A stretch of DNA of 30,435 nt from CAZWDO01 sp964632485 [NCBI: uncultured bacterium] (GCA_964632485.1 CAZWDO010000002.1:234281-264715), one strand, 5' to 3'; shown: positions 7,371 through 16,176, numbered from the stretch's first letter. The notes: generated by a model from the sequence alone, not told the origin. Translations and numbers: made by a program.

Positions 7371-8471
7371 TTAAAAAAGTTCTTCGATGGCGACCGAAGT
7401 GGGGTAGGCCAGGGCTTCTTCATCGCCTTCCAGGACACGTAGGGCGCCTTGCGCCAATGCCGTCATTTCGTCTTCTCCGGGTAAAAGAATAATGGGCGCG
7501 ATAAATTCCACATGTTCGCGTATCAGATCGACGAGCAAGGGCGAATTAGCCATCCCGCCGGTAATAATAATGCTATCGACCTCGCCTTTGAGCGTAGCGG
7601 CCATGGCGCCGATTTCTTTACTGATCTGATAGGCCATGGCTTTAATGACTAACTGGGCTTTCGTATCATTTTTAATATATAATTCGCCAGCTTCAATCAT
7701 GCTTTTCGTTCCCAAATAACTGTACATGCCCCCCTGTCCGACGACCAGGCGTTTTGCTTCTTTTTCACTTAATCCGTTTTTATAAATATATTCGATAAAA
7801 TCGATCATGGGCAAAGAACCGGAACGTTCAGCGGAAAATGGGCCGCCGGACAAGGCGTTGCTTGTATCGATCATGCGCCCTTTCCGCAGAGGAGTGATGG
7901 ACACGCCGCCGCCGATATGGGCTACGATCAGATTGGTTTCGTCCAGGCGTTTTTTGAGTTCCCCGGCGGCGACTCGCGCCATGGCTTTGATATTCAGCGC
8001 GTGCAACAGGCTTCGTCGTTTGATCTTACTATGGCCGGACAGACGCGCCATCATCTCCATTTCATCGGTAGAAGGCAAATCGACGACATAAGAGGGAATG
8101 TTGTAATCCCATCCAATACCAAAAGCCAGAACACATCCTAAATTAGACGCATGTTCCCCCTGTACGGCTTCCCGCGCATCGGCGAGCATTTCACGATTGA
8201 TTAAATAGGTGCCGCTAACTACCGGTCTGAGCAATCCTCCCCGGCCGACAACTGCGCTCAGTTTTTCCAATGAGAATTTTTTCTCGTACATAAATTCGAG
8301 AATTTCTTTTTTCCGATAGGTATATTGATCCCAAATATGTTCAAATCGTGAAATTTCCTGATCATTGTGATAAATATTCTGTTTCAGTATGAGATTGTGG
8401 TTCTCGAAAACTGCAATTTTAGTGGAAGTGGAACCCGGATTAATTGCCAGTATATAAAAGAGTTGTTTCAT
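7371..8471 (-). CDS. buk: Butyrate kinase
   Basis: 366 residues, of the acetate/butyrate kinase fold (ASKHA). Motifs: AINPGSTSTKIA (phosphate 1) near the N-terminus, GRGGLLRPV, AHIGGGVSI (phosphate 2) mid-protein, SGGPFSAERSG and ITGGMANSP (adenosine region). The enzyme interconverts butyryl- or branched acyl-phosphate and ADP with the acid and ATP. I chose the ATG at 8471 because it gives the usual MKxxYILAINPG start and has AAAGGA seven bases upstream; an in-frame ATG at 8492 would overlap the previous gene's stop and add seven residues. No phosphotransbutyrylase or branched-chain 2-oxoacid dehydrogenase gene is in the window. The neighbours are two leucine-dehydrogenase-like genes, recalling the Bacillus ptb-bcd-buk arrangement of branched-chain amino acid catabolism. 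Confidence 0.92.
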   Translation of the reverse strand: MKQLFYILAINPGSTSTKIAVFENHNLILKQNIYHNDQEISRFEHIWDQYTYRKKEILEFMYEKKFSLEKLSAVVGRGGLLRPVVSGTYLINREMLADAREAVQGEHASNLGCVLAFGIGWDYNIPSYVVDLPSTDEMEMMARLSGHSKIKRRSLLHALNIKAMARVAAGELKKRLDETNLIVAHIGGGVSITPLRKGRMIDTSNALSGGPFSAERSGSLPMIDFIEYIYKNGLSEKEAKRLVVGQGGMYSYLGTKSMIEAGELYIKNDTKAQLVIKAMAYQISKEIGAMAATLKGEVDSIIITGGMANSPLLVDLIREHVEFIAPIILLPGEDEMTALAQGALRVLEGDEEALAYPTSVAIEELF

Positions 8472-8485
8472 TGATCCATCCTTTG

Positions 8486-9553
8486 TCAACATAAAATATC
8501 CTTGATCCGGTCAATTTTTTGATAACGCTCGTGAGCTTGCTCCAAGGCAATGCTGTATGGCGATACCTTTAGTTCCTGGGCGCGTTTCAGTATCTGCAAC
8601 ATCACATCATAAATAATCTGAGCGCCTTCCAGGGCTTGTTCGATTTCGGTAAGTTTCAGATCATCATTGAGGTGAAATAGGTCTCCCGCGCTAATTACAA
8701 AATCGGGCGCGTACAATATGCCATGCTCATGCGCTTGTTCGATCAGATTATCGGTCTTAAAAACCGAATAGGCCGCCCCGGCGATCACCCGACAATGCAT
8801 TTTTTTCAGTATATCAGCATCGATCAGATTTCCTTTTGCGCAGGGTACAAAAAAGTCCACTTCCTGATTAAGAATTTCGTTCGGTCGGACAATGGTTGTG
8901 TCCGGATATTTGTCCTCAATTTCCTTGATATTGTCATAGATGAGATCGCTAATCACCAAATGGGTATCTTCCTGTTTTAAATATTGCACGAGGAATTTAC
9001 CGACATTTCCCAATCCCTGCACAGCGAATGTCAGTCCATTAAGTGATGGACTGCCATAGATCATTTTGGCGCAGGCTTTAATACCCCAATAGACCCCATA
9101 AGCGGTAATCTGGGCTGAGGGTTTAGATCGGTCGGCAATCGTTTTACTAAAGATCGTGTGGATGCTTTCCCGTTGGATATAGCGAAAATCGGAAGCATCG
9201 GTCCCGAGGTCAGGGAAAATGACCAACCGGCCTTTCAGGCTTTCCAGGAACCGTCCCAACGCTCGAAAAAATGCTTCACTTTTTTCGGTTATTGGATTAC
9301 CTTGCAACACGATAGCGCCGCCGCCGCAATCGACGTCCGCAGTGGCGCTCTGATAGGTCATGATCTGCGATAAGCGTAAGGCTTCAGCCACAGCGGCATC
9401 GTCATTTTCATAACAACTCATCCGGATTCCGCCGACGGACTTGCCAAGAGTCGTGTCATGCAAAGCGATAATCGCTTTTAGATTAGTAGATTCATTATAG
9501 GAAAAAATCAGTTCCTCATGACCGCGTTTTTCCATTTCTTCGAATATTTTCAT
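8486..9553 (-). CDS. Leucine dehydrogenase-family protein, strongly degenerate active site (copy 2)
   Basis: 355 residues, first gene of the unit, with AGGAGGA as Shine-Dalgarno. It aligns along its length with the leucine dehydrogenase family (MKIFEEME start, ALHDTTLG, NAD motif GLGNVG, PCAKG). Active-site positions are altered: MTYK is MTYQ (Gln68), GGGK is GGGA (Ala80), AGAANNQL has become AGAAYSVF, and NAGGVINVADE has become SAGDLFHLNDD. Asp115 is kept. Both lysines that define the family's chemistry are therefore absent while the NAD fold persists. It is more diverged than copy 1. It could be a regulatory or structural partner of copy 1, or an enzyme with other chemistry. No frameshift or stop is present, arguing that the protein is maintained. 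Its stop overlaps the optional upstream start of butyrate kinase. Confidence 0.85.
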   Translation of the reverse strand: MKIFEEMEKRGHEELIFSYNESTNLKAIIALHDTTLGKSVGGIRMSCYENDDAAVAEALRLSQIMTYQSATADVDCGGGAIVLQGNPITEKSEAFFRALGRFLESLKGRLVIFPDLGTDASDFRYIQRESIHTIFSKTIADRSKPSAQITAYGVYWGIKACAKMIYGSPSLNGLTFAVQGLGNVGKFLVQYLKQEDTHLVISDLIYDNIKEIEDKYPDTTIVRPNEILNQEVDFFVPCAKGNLIDADILKKMHCRVIAGAAYSVFKTDNLIEQAHEHGILYAPDFVISAGDLFHLNDDLKLTEIEQALEGAQIIYDVMLQILKRAQELKVSPYSIALEQAHERYQKIDRIKDILC

Positions 9554-9677
9554 GCAGTCCTCCTGAAATCGGATAGCGTCATATTGCTAAACCAGCTCTT
9601 TTCATAAACGTACGTGTTTCATCACCCAAGCCCGGGGTTCCAAACATCTGTTCGGAATGATACCGTTTCAATACTTA

Positions 9678-9705
9678 AATTTATGCGGAAAACCGTTTTT
9701 GTCAA
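9678..9705 (-). promoter_or_regulatory. Candidate promoter of the dehydrogenase-butyrate kinase unit
   Basis: On the minus strand a full consensus TTGACA (9705-9700) is followed after 16 bases by TAAATT (9683-9678). The first gene of the unit starts about 125 bases downstream at 9553. Confidence 0.4.
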
Positions 9706-10136
9706 ATCATTTAAACTTAAAAATTAACTTTGAAATTTTTTTATAGTCATGTATAACCTGCAAATTGAAAGTATTATTAGAAAACCTTGAGAACTCAGCT
9801 TTATACCAGGTCAAATGCAATTTCTCCGGATAAGTAAATATGGATTGAGTTTTGGCCGGGGATTTCAGGATTGCATTGGCTGTGATAGCGGAAAAAGTTC
9901 CAGTGAGATCAGTTGTATAAGAGGGAGTATATTTTTTAATCCTGACTTGACTTTTATTTTTCCCTTGACTTTTTAGCCGTTTAAAATTATTTTAATTAAA
10001 ATCTCCGTGTCTGGTACCATTATTAATTTTCAGTGGAGAGTACGGGTGTTTTATTTTCCGCGATATGACCGGGAATATGGTTATATTTTGGTATTTCGTT
10101 GGCATATTTGCCATTAAGGTTTATTTCAGGCTTCGT

Positions 10137-10195
10137 GTCAAACTTTGATAGTTTGACTCAAGAATGGCGATTTGGGACGGTTTGAAAATCCGTCC
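10137..10195 (+). promoter_or_regulatory. Two tandem hairpins in the leader of the heptose kinase operon
   Basis: GTCAAAC (10137-10143) pairs with GTTTGAC (10151-10157) over a 7-nt loop. GGACGG (10175-10180) pairs with CCGTCC (10190-10195) over a 9-nt loop. They end about 53 bases before the ATG at 10249. Neither is followed directly by a T-run, so they are not plain terminators. A regulatory role is only a possibility. Confidence 0.35.
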
Positions 10196-10248
10196 GAATT
10201 AAGCATTGGCAGCCTGCTATTAAAGTTAACTTTTTTTATAGGAAAATT

Positions 10249-11256
10249 ATGATCCATGAATTGCATTTAGATACTGCTTATTTGAAAAAAATATTTTCAA
10301 AATTTCAAGAAAAAAAAATTTGTATTATCGGCGATGTGATGTTGGACCGCTATTGGATTGGAAATGTCTGCCGTATTTCCCCTGAAGCTCCGGTCCCTGT
10401 CGTTGAACTTCAGCAGCAATATGATGCTTTGGGCGGCGCAGCTAATGTGGCGCTTAATTTGACTCGAATGGGCGCTCGGGCGTTTTTGCTCTCCACTATT
10501 GGCCAGGATGATTCTGCGATGCGTTTTCTTGAACTCCTGAAAGAAACAGGAATTGATTCCGGATTTGTCGTGCGCGATAACAGCCGGCCAACGACCAGCA
10601 AGCTTCGGGTAATTGCTCAACATCAGCAAATTGTCCGCGTCGATCATGAGTTATCCTCTCCGATTGATGCGAGGATCAGTGGCAAGCTTGAAGAGCATTT
10701 TGAAAAATTGGTAGCGGAATGTGATGCGGTAATTGTTTCAGATTATAGAAAAGGAGTGATTATTCCGCCACTCATGCGGTTTATCATTGAACGAAGTCGG
10801 CAACTTGACAAATGGGTATCGATTGATCCCAAGAATGCGGATTTCAGTCTATATCAGGGCGCGCAGATTCTCACCCCTAATCAGCGTGAACTCGGGTTGC
10901 CTTACCATATTCAGCCACAGACCATTGAAGAGATCGTTCAACTTTCCCATCGATTGATGGAAGATTATCGCTTAACCGCTGTATTAGTGACTCGGGGAGA
11001 GCAGGGGATGGTTCTTATCGAACAAAACCGGGAGATTGTCAATTTACCCACTGTGGCGCAGGAAGTTTTTGATGTTTCCGGAGCCGGTGATACGGTTGTG
11101 GCGATGTTTACACTGGCTAAAGCCGCCGGGTGTTCCCACCTGGAAGCCGCTGTACTTGCAAACTATGCGGCTGGAATCGTGGTGGCAAAATTGGGAACGG
11201 CCACTCTTTCACCGAATGAACTATGGCAGGCGATCAGCGCCGGGGAAGGTTATTAA
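10249..11256 (+). CDS. rfaE1: D-glycero-beta-D-manno-heptose-7-phosphate kinase (RfaE1/HldA-type)
   Basis: 335 residues, PfkB/ribokinase fold, kinase domain only: the adenylyltransferase half found in bifunctional HldE is absent. Signatures are IGDVMLDRYWIG, SPEAPVPVV, GGAANVALNL near residue 62, PTTSKLRVIAQHQQIVRVD near 114-132 (characteristic of heptose kinases), SDYRKGV, and GAGDT with catalytic Asp281. It phosphorylates heptose 7-phosphate at C1 on the route to ADP-heptose for the LPS inner core, in the cytoplasm. Start ATG with AGGAAAA upstream. It is the first gene of a four-gene plus-strand operon; the next gene starts one base after its stop. The matching adenylyltransferase (RfaE2) must be encoded elsewhere. 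Confidence 0.93.
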   Translation: MIHELHLDTAYLKKIFSKFQEKKICIIGDVMLDRYWIGNVCRISPEAPVPVVELQQQYDALGGAANVALNLTRMGARAFLLSTIGQDDSAMRFLELLKETGIDSGFVVRDNSRPTTSKLRVIAQHQQIVRVDHELSSPIDARISGKLEEHFEKLVAECDAVIVSDYRKGVIIPPLMRFIIERSRQLDKWVSIDPKNADFSLYQGAQILTPNQRELGLPYHIQPQTIEEIVQLSHRLMEDYRLTAVLVTRGEQGMVLIEQNREIVNLPTVAQEVFDVSGAGDTVVAMFTLAKAAGCSHLEAAVLANYAAGIVVAKLGTATLSPNELWQAISAGEGY

Positions 11257-11257
11257 T

Positions 11258-13942
11258 GTGAATTGGCATACGATAGAAACCCTATTGCCTTTGGTAAATA
11301 AACCGGCTCGTTATATGGGTAATGAAATTAATATAGCCTGGCAAGCGGATAAAAAGATCGATTTGACTATGGTATTAGCTTTTCCTGATGTATATGAAAT
11401 CGGAATGTCCTATACAGGGTTTAAAATATTGTACCAGATCATCAATCACCATCCGGCCTTTTTTGCGGATCGGGTGTTTTGTCCCTGGCCCGATTTTTTG
11501 CAGCTTTTGCATCACCAAGGCGCTCCCCTTTATGGACTGGAGAGTAAAAAACCTTTATCCGAGTTTGATGTTGTCGGTTTCACGTTACAATATGAACTCA
11601 ATTATTCCAATATTATTTGGATGCTGCATTTGGGTCATATTCCGATCCAGCAAGATCAACGCCACGATGATGACCCCTTTGTGATTGGCGGGGGTATCGG
11701 CGCCTTTAATCCTGAACCTTTGGCGCCTTTTTTTGATTGTTTTGTTCTGGGTGATGGTGAAGACGTTACCCTCCAACTTCTGACGACGATCAGCGAAGCC
11801 CGGCGAAACAAGTTGAGCCGGGGTGAAATTTTAGGGCTTCTCGCTGATATCGAGGGTGTCTATGTTCCCTCCTTTTATCGGGTCCATTATAACAGCCAGG
11901 GAGAATTTCTGGATTTGATCGATTCGCGCAATGGGAATCGCGCTAAACCTGTGCCCCGGGCCTATATCAAATGCTTTGAGAATCGACCCGAACTTGATCA
12001 GGATATCACACCACTGATCGAAGTGGCGCATGATCGGGTTGGAGTGGAGATTATGCGCGGCTGTTCGCACGGTTGCCGATTCTGCAATGCCGGATTCCTC
12101 TATCGCCCGTTGCGTGAAAAGGAACCGGACCTGGTTATGCGCGAAGCAACTTCTAAAATCAATCAGACCGGTTGGGGAGAAATAGGATTGCTGAGCCTCT
12201 CTTCCTGCGATTATGAATCTTTGGAAGAACTCCTGAAACGGTTGCGTTCTTTTGCGGAAAAAAAGAAGGTGAGTGTTTCATTGCCGTCTTCCCGTATCGA
12301 TAATGTGGATACGGAACTATTGGGATTGCTGATCGGTGAGCGAAAAGGGGGGCTTACCTTTGCGCCGGAAGCAGGAAGCGAGCGATTACGCAGGGTTATT
12401 AACAAGAATATTTCGGATGCGCAGATTTATCAAGCGGTCGATATGGTTTATCAGTCGGGGTGGAATATCATCAAGCTCTATTTTATGGTTGGGCTACCCA
12501 CCGAAACCGATGAGGATATTGAAGGCATCGCGAAAATGATAGGACAGATTCATAAAAAAGCCCGTTCTTATGGACGTGAACGTCGCGTTCATGTAACAAT
12601 ATCGCCCTTTATTCCCAAACCTCATACTCCGTTTCAATGGTCCCGACAGATTGATCGGGAAGAGCTTCAACGACGGGTAAACTATCTGCTGAGCCTTATT
12701 TCCCGTTCAGATACGCTTAAAATAAGCTGGCGGGATGAAGAAGTGGCTTTTCTTGAGGGACTTTTCGCCCGTGGTGATCGGCGGTTAGCGGCTATGTTGG
12801 CCCGTGTCGTGGAGAAAAATATCTATTTTGACGGCTGGTCCGATTGTTTTAATTTCTCACGTTGGCAAGAGCTTATTGACGAGTGCGGTATCCATCCCCA
12901 GGAATACTTTCGCGCCCGGATTATTACCGAAAAATTGCCATGGGATCATTTAATGACCGGGGTTAACAAGGATTACCTTATCCAGGAATATCAACGAGCA
13001 TTCCGGGAAGAAATCACTCCTGATTGCCGTGTTCGCTGCAATCGCTGCGGGGCCTGCAACCCGGATCATCAGTTGCTGGTGATCCAAAAGAAGCAAGATA
13101 CAGCCGGAAATGACGATTCGCAATTTGGCCGACGGGTCATTCCGGTGACCAGCAATCATGCCGTCAATAAGCAAAAAGTCCGCATTCATTATACCCGTGA
13201 GGGATTGCTGCGTTTTATTTCACATCTTGATACGTTCCATATCGTGGAAAAAGCAATTCGTAAAGTACATTTCCCCATCGCTTACTCTCAAGGGTATAAT
13301 CCCCACCCCAAAATTATCCTGGGCCCGCCTCTTAGCCTGGGCATCGCCAGTAAGTATGAGTATATGGATTTACAATTGGATCAGCCTTTTCAGGATTCGT
13401 TTGTAAAGAAACTTAACCTGGCGCTTCCCGACGGAATGAAAATCCTTCAAAGTAAAGTAATTTACAACAAAGCTCCCGCGCTCAATGCTCATATCAATAT
13501 CGCGGATTATCGGGTGGTTTTTGAGAAGATTGAGCATTGGCAACGTTTTGTGCCGCCATCCTGGAATCAACCTCTGGCAGCTTGTGAGGAATTTTTTTAC
13601 CAATTGAGTTCCGGTCAGGATCAATTTTTTGCCTGGCTGAATGATTCTATAACTCAATGGTTGTCAAGAGAAGAATGTATGTGGCAACGGAAAAAAACGG
13701 ATGGCGCTGTCAAAGAATTTAATTTGCGCTCTCTGGTGGAAAATCTGCTGGTTCTTAACTCGCAACCCTATCCGTGTTTAATCGCGCGAACCCGTTTGAC
13801 TAACGATGGCGCCGCCCGATTAGATGAAATTCTTGAATCGCTCCTGCAACTGCCCCCGGGTCTTTATATGCAGTTTTTTATGGAACGAACCGGACTTTAT
13901 ATTTCAGAGGGCGACCAACTCCTTACTCCTATGGATGTTTAA
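11258..13942 (+). CDS. B12-binding-like/radical SAM protein fused to DUF2344 (TIGR03960 type)
   Basis: 894 residues from GTG at 11258, chosen because it follows the heptose kinase stop by one base, has GGGGAAGG 8 bases upstream and gives the family-typical start. Residues 1-250 resemble the cobalamin-binding-like N-terminal region of TIGR03960 proteins (FPDVYEIGMSYTG, VIGGGIGAFNPEPLAPF). The radical SAM motif is MRGCSHGCRFC, with Cys269, Cys273 and Cys276. Downstream comes ISPFIPKPHTPFQW, then a Cys-rich CNRCGAC. The DUF2344 domain (TIGR03936) runs from about residue 640: IHYTREGLLRFISHLD and SQGYNPHPKIILGPPLSLG. In many bacteria these two parts lie next to RNase G, as here. The substrate is unknown; an RNA or ribosome modification is a reasonable guess from context. 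Confidence 0.93.
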   Translation: MNWHTIETLLPLVNKPARYMGNEINIAWQADKKIDLTMVLAFPDVYEIGMSYTGFKILYQIINHHPAFFADRVFCPWPDFLQLLHHQGAPLYGLESKKPLSEFDVVGFTLQYELNYSNIIWMLHLGHIPIQQDQRHDDDPFVIGGGIGAFNPEPLAPFFDCFVLGDGEDVTLQLLTTISEARRNKLSRGEILGLLADIEGVYVPSFYRVHYNSQGEFLDLIDSRNGNRAKPVPRAYIKCFENRPELDQDITPLIEVAHDRVGVEIMRGCSHGCRFCNAGFLYRPLREKEPDLVMREATSKINQTGWGEIGLLSLSSCDYESLEELLKRLRSFAEKKKVSVSLPSSRIDNVDTELLGLLIGERKGGLTFAPEAGSERLRRVINKNISDAQIYQAVDMVYQSGWNIIKLYFMVGLPTETDEDIEGIAKMIGQIHKKARSYGRERRVHVTISPFIPKPHTPFQWSRQIDREELQRRVNYLLSLISRSDTLKISWRDEEVAFLEGLFARGDRRLAAMLARVVEKNIYFDGWSDCFNFSRWQELIDECGIHPQEYFRARIITEKLPWDHLMTGVNKDYLIQEYQRAFREEITPDCRVRCNRCGACNPDHQLLVIQKKQDTAGNDDSQFGRRVIPVTSNHAVNKQKVRIHYTREGLLRFISHLDTFHIVEKAIRKVHFPIAYSQGYNPHPKIILGPPLSLGIASKYEYMDLQLDQPFQDSFVKKLNLALPDGMKILQSKVIYNKAPALNAHINIADYRVVFEKIEHWQRFVPPSWNQPLAACEEFFYQLSSGQDQFFAWLNDSITQWLSREECMWQRKKTDGAVKEFNLRSLVENLLVLNSQPYPCLIARTRLTNDGAARLDEILESLLQLPPGLYMQFFMERTGLYISEGDQLLTPMDV

Positions 13943-15484
13943 ATGAAAACGGAAATTATTATCAATGTTACCAGCTATGAATCCCGGGTCGCCATCCTGG
14001 AAGATAATCGGCTGGTTGAACTTTTTGTCGAACGACCTTACCATCTGCGACTCCTCGGCAATATCTATAAGGGAGTCGTCCAGAATATTCTGCCGAATCT
14101 GCAAGCGGCTTTTGTGGATATCGGCATGGATAAAAATGCGTTTTTACATGTCTCGGATATGACCGGTTTTCCTGATGCCGATAGCGAAGAGGAAATCGAT
14201 ACAGGTTTTAAAATCCCCTATGGACGCAAGAAAATATTCCCGCCCATCGAAACCCTGCTCAAAGTGGGTCAGGAAATTATGGTCCAAATCATCAAGGAAC
14301 CCATTAGTACCAAAGGCTGCCGTGTTTCTACCAATATTAATGTCCCCGGCCGATTCCTCGTGCTTCTTTTCAATAGTCGGAAAATCGGTATATCACGAAA
14401 AATTGCCGATAAAAGTGAACGCTATCGTTTGCGTTCAATAGTTAGTAAGCTAAAACCCAATGATTTAGGCTTTATTATCCGCACTGCCAGCTTGGATAAA
14501 AGCGCCAACTATTTGGAAAAAGACTTAAAACAGTTGCTAAAAATCTATGATACCATCCAGAAAACTAATAATACTAAACGGGGTCCTTTACTTCTTTATC
14601 GTGAAGTCGATCTGTTATCCAGCGTTATCCGCGATCTTTTCACTCCCGATGTTCATGCCGTGGTGGTCGATGATAAAAAGCAGTATCAGGAGATCGCCAA
14701 GTATTTGCGATTTCTGAAATCTGAACTGTTGGACAGAGTTTATTATTATCGCGATACGCGTCCGATTTTTGATAATTATCATATAGAAGACGATATTAAT
14801 CAAATGTTAGGGAAAAAAGTATGGCTTCGACGGGGCGGATACCTTATCATAGAACAAACCGAGGCGCTGATCTCAATTGATGTCAATTCCGGGGGATTCG
14901 TAAAAGGTGAGAATGCCGATGATTTCATCCTTTCTCTTAATTTGGAAGCGGCGCGGGAAATCGCCCGTCAGCTTAGGTTGCGCGATATCGGAGGATTGAT
15001 TATTATTGATTTTATTGATATGATGAACCGTAATCATCGGGATAAAGTATTTTTCGAATTACGGAATGCCATGCGCCGTGACCGCGCTAAATTTTTTATT
15101 TTGAATTTCAGCGAGTTCGGATTGATCGAAATCACTCGTCAACGAGTTCGCCCCAGTTTACTTTTTTCATTTAGTATTGAATGCCCTATTTGTAAAGGTT
15201 TGGGACGGATCGATAGTCCGTTGACAACAGTTTCAAAGATTGAACATTGGTTTTTAAGGGCTTGCAACTGGCTGGAAGATAAAAAATTCACCATAAAGAT
15301 ATCTCCCGTTGTCCATGATTTTATCCATCATGAAGACCAGGGGAAATTTAAGGAAATCGAAAAACGGATGCGAATTGAAATGATCTTTGAAATTGATGAA
15401 GAACTAGAAGCAAATAATTTTAAAGTGTTTAGTTTTCGAACAGGGCAGGATATTACCGATCAGTTCATGAACGATGGAATCTGA
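13943..15484 (+). CDS. rng: Ribonuclease G/E family endoribonuclease
   Basis: 513 residues, the short RNase G form without the RNase E C-terminal scaffold. The ATG directly follows the TAA of the upstream gene. The N-terminal S1 domain is at about 35-130 (GNIYKGVVQNILPNLQAAFVDIG, KNAFLHVSD). An RNase H-like/DNase I-like core follows, with the catalytic pair Asp313 (SIDVNSG) and Asp356 (IIIDFIDM), 43 residues apart as in E. coli RNase E. The zinc-link CPICKG has Cys414 and Cys417. The family processes rRNA 5' ends and initiates mRNA decay, recognising 5'-monophosphate ends, in the cytoplasm. The sequence between the S1 halves (GFPDADSEEEID) is an ordinary variable insert. Confidence 0.95.
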   Translation: MKTEIIINVTSYESRVAILEDNRLVELFVERPYHLRLLGNIYKGVVQNILPNLQAAFVDIGMDKNAFLHVSDMTGFPDADSEEEIDTGFKIPYGRKKIFPPIETLLKVGQEIMVQIIKEPISTKGCRVSTNINVPGRFLVLLFNSRKIGISRKIADKSERYRLRSIVSKLKPNDLGFIIRTASLDKSANYLEKDLKQLLKIYDTIQKTNNTKRGPLLLYREVDLLSSVIRDLFTPDVHAVVVDDKKQYQEIAKYLRFLKSELLDRVYYYRDTRPIFDNYHIEDDINQMLGKKVWLRRGGYLIIEQTEALISIDVNSGGFVKGENADDFILSLNLEAAREIARQLRLRDIGGLIIIDFIDMMNRNHRDKVFFELRNAMRRDRAKFFILNFSEFGLIEITRQRVRPSLLFSFSIECPICKGLGRIDSPLTTVSKIEHWFLRACNWLEDKKFTIKISPVVHDFIHHEDQGKFKEIEKRMRIEMIFEIDEELEANNFKVFSFRTGQDITDQFMNDGI

Positions 15485-16176
15485 TGACCTCTGTTCGGAA
15501 AAACATGGCAGGTTTAAGCCAACGCTATCGGATTGAAAAATATGAAGTCGGAGTTAAAAACTATCATTACTGGGCGCCCTCGAATCTGGAAGATTTGTTG
15601 AATGAACTCTCTGAAAACGATTTCCAAAAAGATGAGCGGTTGCCCTATTGGTGCCATCTCTGGCCCTCCGCTCGCGTCTTGATTGAATATTTTTCCGCTA
15701 ACCCGGAATTGTATGAAAACCGACAGGTACTTGAATTGGGATGCGGGTTGGGAATTGTTTCCATCTTTCTCGCCGGTCACTGCCGGAATTTGTTGGCCGT
15801 GGACTATGAACCGGATGCTTTACAGTTCGCCCGGTGTAATTTTTTAGAAAATTTGAAAGGGTTTCCCGAACGGACGATGCTGACTGCCATGGATTGGCGG
15901 GAGATGGCGACGCGCTCCTCGTTCGATTTGATTTTTGGCGCGGATATCCTCTATGAAAACCGGTTTTTCGAACCCCTTGAACGTCTTATCCACAATCATA
16001 GCCATTCTCGTACTCAACTCATTTTTACCGAGCCCGGCCGAAAAATCTCTTTGCCTTTTTTTGAACGCCTGTCTCAAATCGGTTATCGCCATCAAACCCA
16101 TATCTATCCTTTCAAGACGTCCGACGGTATCGATCAAAAAGTTTATACGCATGTTTTTTCGCTAACGAATAACTGA
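15484..16176 (+). CDS. Class I SAM-dependent methyltransferase, METTL-like (protein methyltransferase type)
   Basis: 230 residues. The ATG overlaps the RNase G stop by one base (TGATG), so the two are translationally coupled. SAM-binding motif I is LELGCGLGIVS near residue 80, followed by acidic AVDYEPDAL (motif II) and FDLIFGADILYE (motif IV region). The pre-motif LPYWCHLWPSARVLIEYF is characteristic of the methyltransferase-16 / ETFB-lysine-methyltransferase-like group, which often modifies lysines of small or ribosome-associated proteins. The actual substrate is unknown. It is the last gene of the operon; the convergent minus-strand gene ends 47 bases further on and no clear terminator separates them. 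Confidence 0.85.
   Translation: MTSVRKNMAGLSQRYRIEKYEVGVKNYHYWAPSNLEDLLNELSENDFQKDERLPYWCHLWPSARVLIEYFSANPELYENRQVLELGCGLGIVSIFLAGHCRNLLAVDYEPDALQFARCNFLENLKGFPERTMLTAMDWREMATRSSFDLIFGADILYENRFFEPLERLIHNHSHSRTQLIFTEPGRKISLPFFERLSQIGYRHQTHIYPFKTSDGIDQKVYTHVFSLTNN

Larger units (their letters stand above)
9554..10248. other. 695-bp divergent non-coding region
   Basis: No reading frame with a credible start and family resemblance is present on either strand. The region is AT-rich and separates the minus-strand dehydrogenase/butyrate kinase unit from the plus-strand heptose kinase operon. It contains a minus-strand promoter candidate at 9678-9705, a weak plus-strand TTGACT (9965-9970) with TATTTT 17 bases later (9988-9993), and two hairpins near the right end. 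It is unusually long compared with the packed genes on both sides. Confidence 0.6.

Noticed and set aside
11036-11257. Radical SAM frame open upstream to 11036 inside the heptose kinase gene
   Set aside because: These codons are an out-of-frame reading of the kinase C-terminus; the GTG at 11258 with GGGGAAGG upstream gives the family-typical N-terminus.
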